Assembly (NCBI RefSeq): GCF_901000735.1
Contig: NC_081548.1
Location: 9,922,711 to 9,986,710, forward strand
Direction of reading: 5' to 3'
Length of the DNA stretch: 64,000 bases
Source: Corylus avellana
Lineage: Eukaryota; Streptophyta; Magnoliopsida; Fagales; Betulaceae
Under the pieces are notes generated by a model that was given only the letters and a program-made list of their open reading frames with translations, was not told the origin of the DNA and made no database searches. Positions 46,291 to 64,000 of the stretch are shown here, one piece after another. Positions within the stretch are counted from its first letter, which is position 1; each line of letters begins with the position of its first letter. The position numbers and the translations under genes are program-made.

Positions 46291-46486
46291 AATTCTCCGA
46301 ATATCTCTCCAAAAGATTCGAGTTCTCCAAATTGTGGGGCTAACTCGCAAACGGCTGTTAGTTTGGAGGGCCTTTTTATATTTTTCTGGTAAATTTATTT
46401 GGATGGCTTTGTGAATTTTCCATAAATTTGATATTTTCCAGAATATAGGATTTTAACACTCTTCGAGTCGTATTCTCAACTATTTC

Positions 46487-46956
46487 TTATACTTTAATTT
46501 TGGGGAGGCCAAGTTTCGGGTTTAATGGATTTTGTCCACAAGAGTATGCGAGCGTGGTCAAAGCTGAGGTATCTATGGATGTTGAGGAAGATGTCTCAGC
46601 AATGGGGGGAGATTCAAGAATTGTTGCAGGAAATGAAGAAGAGAGGAGGCATGTGGGTTTATAGTGTTGGTCCTTGGCCATGAATCTTTCTTCTTGTTTT
46701 GATTCTCGAAACTTTGCTGCAGTAGGAGCTCCATTGTTTATGATATATGCCCAAGTTGAGACTTTGGGATCCCAATTCGAATGTGAGTTGGCAAGTGTGG
46801 CCTAAACTCAGGCAGAATCACATGAGGTTCTTCTACCTCATGATCATCGGAGTTGTGTTGGTTAGGATCTTCGGGCTGGCGTGGAGGGATAGTTTGGTTG
46901 TTCACTGTGTCGTGGATGTTTCCAAGAAGGCCTTGGGATCTCGTTCTTCCTGCCAT
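46487..46956 (-). pseudogene. Gypsy gag N-terminal relic
   Basis: The minus strand starts MAGRTRSQGLLGNI at 46956, the usual opening of plant Gypsy gag. It runs through an acidic stretch to a stop near 46738, then continues with MELLLQQSFENQN in the same general register. No capsid core or pol follows on the left, where a foldback arm begins. Dead fragment. Confidence 0.55.
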
Positions 46957-47099
46957 TTGTGACTTTGTTGTGTTTTGAACTTATGGATCATTGGTTTGAT
47001 CCTCATTTCCCATTGACAATTGTCACTCTTGGAAGCAATTAGGATCCAAAACCCTGCTAAGATAAAAGAGAGATTAGTACTGGAAGGCCTCGAAATAGG

Positions 47100-47450
47100 G
47101 GGTGTGGTGGCTGAGGATTGAATTGACCGAGATTGAGAGGAAGCTCTTTGATAGCCTTCTCGACTCTCTTCACCACTTCGATCTAAGCAATCAGCTCCGG
47201 GTCGCCGTCGACTGGGTTCGTAACAAGGTCCATGCTTTCAAGCTCTTTAACACTGTTTGTTTTTATTTTAAAGCTGGAAATGGAAGAATAGAAGAACGTC
47301 ATGAATATTGTTGAAATTTTAGTGCTTGGGTTTGAATTTGTTTGCAGCTTTTAGGAAAAGACTTATAAGACATTGGCATCGCGTTGGACAATATGATATG
47401 GAGTGAATTTGTTGAGAAGGTGACAAAGTACATGTTGTGGGGAAGAAGTG
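47100..47450 (+). pseudogene. CCA tRNA nucleotidyltransferase fragment
   Basis: 47115-47232 encodes IELTEIERKLFDSLLDSL and a stretch ending LRVA.DWVRNK. After an intron-like 110 bases ending TTTGTTTGCAG, the frame resumes LLGKDL-stop-DIGIALDNM and SEFVEKVTKYML. This matches the start of the catalytic head of the CCA-adding enzyme, which finishes tRNA 3' ends. The intron is kept, so it is a DNA-level copy. It is dead: a TAA interrupts it, and the metal-binding DxD (DIDIALD in the family) reads DIG. The remaining head and tail domains are absent. Confidence 0.7.
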
Positions 47451-47454
47451 CAAG

Positions 47455-47660
47455 GGGGTTATTTGGCATTGGACAATTACTAAGATTTGATTGATGTGAG
47501 AAAAAAGTAAGAATGTTTGATACGTAAAAGTAAAATAAAGTTTTTTATTATTTTTTTATTTAAATAATAGTAAGAAATGATTAATGTGATGTAAAAAGTA
47601 AGAATGCTGGAGTTGATTTGAGATGAATAGTATGATGACCTTTTTTTGGCCATTGGCAAA
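47455..47660. mobile_element. Diverged relative of the MITE at 2387-2639
   Basis: TTATTTGGCATTGGACAA, AGAAATGATTAATGTGATG and TTGGCCATTGGCAAAT match the ends and interior of the element at 2387. No clean target duplication is seen. Confidence 0.5.
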
Positions 47661-47955
47661 TATATCTAAAGGGTTGCGTGAGTGATTTTTTTAAAATTAA
47701 TTTTATAAGTTTTTAATTTTTTTAGTTTTATATATTTTTTTATTAAGAGTGACACGTGTTATCATTTAATTGGTGCTGACATGGCACACTAACAGAATCT
47801 GTTAAGTGTTTTGACGAAATTTGAATGTAGGGATTGAATTGTGATTTTGGCATACTCTGAGGATTTTTAAATTATTTTTTATTCATAGGGAATACTTTTT
47901 AATTTAGGCCAACCAGGGAGACTGACTTTACATTTATTTCAAAATTTAAAAAATT

Positions 47956-48261
47956 GGGAAATTATCATTTCCCCTCATGAACTACTACGTGATGACCATT
48001 TCCCCCATCAATCACCAACTTTACGGCCCCGTTTGGTTTGCGGAATAGACCATTGGATTGGACTAGCTAACACTAGGTATAACTAGTCTTTTGTTTGGTA
48101 ATACTCTAATCCTGAGAATAGTCTATTCCCATGGGACAGCTAATCCCATACGCACAGGCTTAGCTAAGCCACTAAAAAATGAGTGGCTTAGCTAATCCTT
48201 TCCTGTGAGATTAAATTAATTGTGTAAATTGTCAAAAAAAACCCTACTTGTGGGATGAAAT

Positions 48262-48313
<52 letters not shown>

Positions 48314-49206
48314 CTTTGTTTTTCTTTTCTTCGTTTCTATATTTCATTCTCTCTTTCTATTTTCTCTATGATTCTTCTGGTACAGTTTTTCTGCAAGTGC
48401 AAACGATTTTTTTTTTCTCTATGCCGTCTCCCTTCTCTGTACCGTTTCTCAGTTATTTATTTATTTTTTTTAATTTTTAATTTTTAATTTCTTTTTATTT
48501 GCTGTACATTCTCCAACTATATATTTTTTTGATTTCAAGATTGAGTTTGATTCTATTTTCTCCAACTATATTTTTTTATATAAATAATTTTGTAGTGTAA
48601 TTGCAAAAAAAAAAAAAAAGGCCACATACCTGACATAATTAAGAACAAAAAAGAAAAAGAAATTATAGTAAAGTTGTTTATGTTTTTTTTTTTTTTTAAA
48701 AAAGGAATGAAAGTCCTTAATAATATAAATTGTAGTTGTATTATAAGGGTATTTTAGGAAATTTGATCACAATATTATTCCATTCACCAACATATTGCAT
48801 TGTATCAAACGAATGAATATGATTAGCTAGTCTGTTCCAGCGTTACAACCAAATAAAAGAATATGAATAGCTAATATATTCCACACTCTTCTATTTTCAG
48901 TAGTAGCTAATCCTTTTCCAATGGACTAGACATTCCGCGAACCAAACGAGGCCATTACGACCCTATCAAACTACCATTTTGTTACCAAAAATCTCCCTTC
49001 GTCAGTTAAGGTCGTTAAGTCGGATGGTCAACCCTGTGAACAGTGTTGTAAACAGTACGATTGACCGTCCAACTTAACGGTCTTGACTGACGGAATGAGA
49101 GTTTTGGTAACAAAATGGTAGTTTGATGAGGTTGTAATGTAAAGTTGGTAGTTGATAGGGAAAATGGTCATCGTGTAGTAGGTCATGAGAAAAAGGATAA
49201 TTTCCC
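47956..49206. mobile_element. Long foldback element interrupted by a Harbinger element
   Basis: The left arm is in two pieces, 47956-48020 (GGGAAATTATCATTTCCCC, ACTACGTGATGACCATTT) and 48958-49035 (ATCAAACTACCATTTTGTTA, GTCAGTTAAGGTCGTTAAGT). The right arm 49043-49206 is their inverse (AACTTAACGGTCTTGACTGAC, TAACAAAATGGTAGTTTGAT, AAATGGTCATCGTGTAGTA, GATAATTTCCC). Without the insert it would be a palindrome of about 320 bp with almost no loop. No target duplication is certain. It lies 320 bases upstream of the POLQ start codon. Confidence 0.75.
48024..48954. mobile_element. Harbinger-type non-autonomous element (931 bp) nested in the foldback
   Basis: Inverted ends CGGCCCCGTTTGGTTTGCGGAA and (inward from the right) TGGCCTCGTTTGGTTCGCGGAA. 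TTA at 48021-48023 and 48955-48957 is the target duplication. A (CT)n(AT)n microsatellite fills about 48268-48313. No transposase is seen. It inserted in the left arm of the older foldback element. Confidence 0.85.
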
Positions 49207-49214
49207 TTTAAAAG

Positions 49215-49527
49215 ATTAAGCGATGTTTTCTATTTTTTTAGGAATTTGATTGACATTTTACATAGAAATGCAATATGAATGACCCAAATTGGGCATCAAG
49301 AAAATAAAGAAAGGAAAATGGTAACCATTCAAAAATTTTGAAATTTTCAATCTCCACGTGAGGCCGCCTCTAGAAAAGACGCTTTTTCTCTGTGCATCCG
49401 GATCGACTTGGCGCTAGCGCATGAGCATTCAAATTGGCTCGTCGACGTCGTATATGAGGCTCCGAGAGCACGCAGCAAAGAGATAGCAGGATTTTGCGGA
49501 ACGCTCCGAAGCTTTCTGTCTTCGGTC
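49215..49527 (+). promoter_or_regulatory. POLQ upstream region and 5'UTR
   Basis: Composition changes at about 49355 to a more GC-rich stretch with CpG (ACGTGAGGCCGCCTC, CGACGTCGTATATGAGGC), then the ATG at 49528. TATATGAGG near 49450 could serve as a TATA box, but I cannot place the start site. The foldback element ends at 49206, very near the promoter. Confidence 0.45.
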
Positions 49528-63720
<14,193 letters not shown>

Positions 63721-64000
63721 GTAAGTTATCTTACGCTCTCTACGATAAAATTCTAGAGTTGTATGATCTGGGGCATTCAGACTTTCTGATGGCTCCATCT
63801 TATGTATACATGGAAATGGAGGGGATAATGAGAAAAATTTTGGAGCATGTCAATAGCGCCATTCCTCTTTTTCTTCCTTCTTTATATTTTCAATCTATTT
63901 TTTTCTTCCTTGATGAATCTCTTGAGCATGACTTCTCTTCTTCCCCTTTTTCCATTTATTTTTTGGCCTTTTTAAAATCTCTTAAGCATGGCTTCTCTTT
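63721..64000 (+). other. Start of POLQ intron 18
   Basis: GTAAGTTATC follows the in-phase codon TTG at 63718-63720. The rest is T-rich intron sequence with a short duplication (AATCTCTT.AGCATG.CTTCTCTT at about 63917-63942 and 63977-64000). Confidence 0.7.

Larger units (their letters stand above)
42486..46386. mobile_element. Possible Mutator-like element enclosing a GRF zinc-finger relic
   Basis: Left arm GGGAAAAATATAAAAATGCCCC...CGTTTGCGAATTGGCCCCACAATG and right arm (inward) GAAAAATATAAAAAGGCCC...CCGTTTGCGAGTTAGCCCCACAA match over about 70 bases. They share this terminal sequence with foldback copies A to C. Between them lie a GRF zinc-finger relic, a 148-bp tandem array, copy C and an LTR-like stretch. 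I found no 9-bp duplication and no transposase, so the arms could instead belong to separate foldback insertions. Confidence 0.35.

Overview
This is nuclear DNA from a flowering plant, most likely a woody dicot. The evidence is AT-rich intergenic sequence, split genes with GT-AG introns, and a dense load of plant-type transposons: Copia and Gypsy LTR elements, an L1-type LINE, CACTA, hAT, Harbinger/Tourist and Mutator-like foldback elements. The GC-rich repeats built on GGCCACCCC-like words remind me of Fagales genomes, but that is a weak impression. Five runs of N (20, 306, 100, 100 and 100 bases) show that the assembly is scaffolded here, and some joins may be wrong.

Layout. 1-1070: 5' end of a second, mostly off-window copy of an ASI1/IBM2-like gene (minus strand). 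1163-5960: MITEs, a decayed Copia pol, and a hAT element nested in a Harbinger-like element. 6977-9330: an intact SEC13 gene (minus) whose 5'UTR intron holds a three-unit tandem repeat. 10015-22227: a decayed tandem array of four CDR1-like aspartic protease copies (minus), all broken, with a twin-primed (5'-inverted) LINE in the intron of copy 3. 22228-30678: a broken minus-strand Copia element inserted in exon 2 of protease copy 4 and itself split by a 1.9 kb solo LTR. 30779-31260: the rest of the copy 4 intron, ending at a CACTA terminus. 33142-33740: a Copia gag scrap and a GC-rich tandem array. 33927-37550: an ASI1/IBM2-like gene (minus) with BAH-domain exons and the start of the RRM, cut off in its 3' half. 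37560-49210: AT-rich, gene-poor sequence with foldback and Harbinger elements, a GRF zinc-finger relic, a Gypsy gag relic and a CCA-adding-enzyme relic. 49528-63720: the first 18 exons of a DNA polymerase theta gene (TEBICHI/POLQ, plus strand). All exon phases agree (5241 coding bases, 1747 codons), and the polymerase catalytic motifs lie beyond the right edge.

How the genes relate. The three real genes are unrelated housekeeping or chromatin genes: SEC13 in COPII vesicle coats and the nuclear pore, ASI1 in correct expression of genes with heterochromatic introns, and POLQ in theta-mediated end joining. I see no operon-like or defence-like system. The most informative content is structural: a dead protease array that records insertion order, an apparent empty site for the LINE, a likely haplotype or assembly duplication, and a partial tandem duplication of a silencing-related gene.
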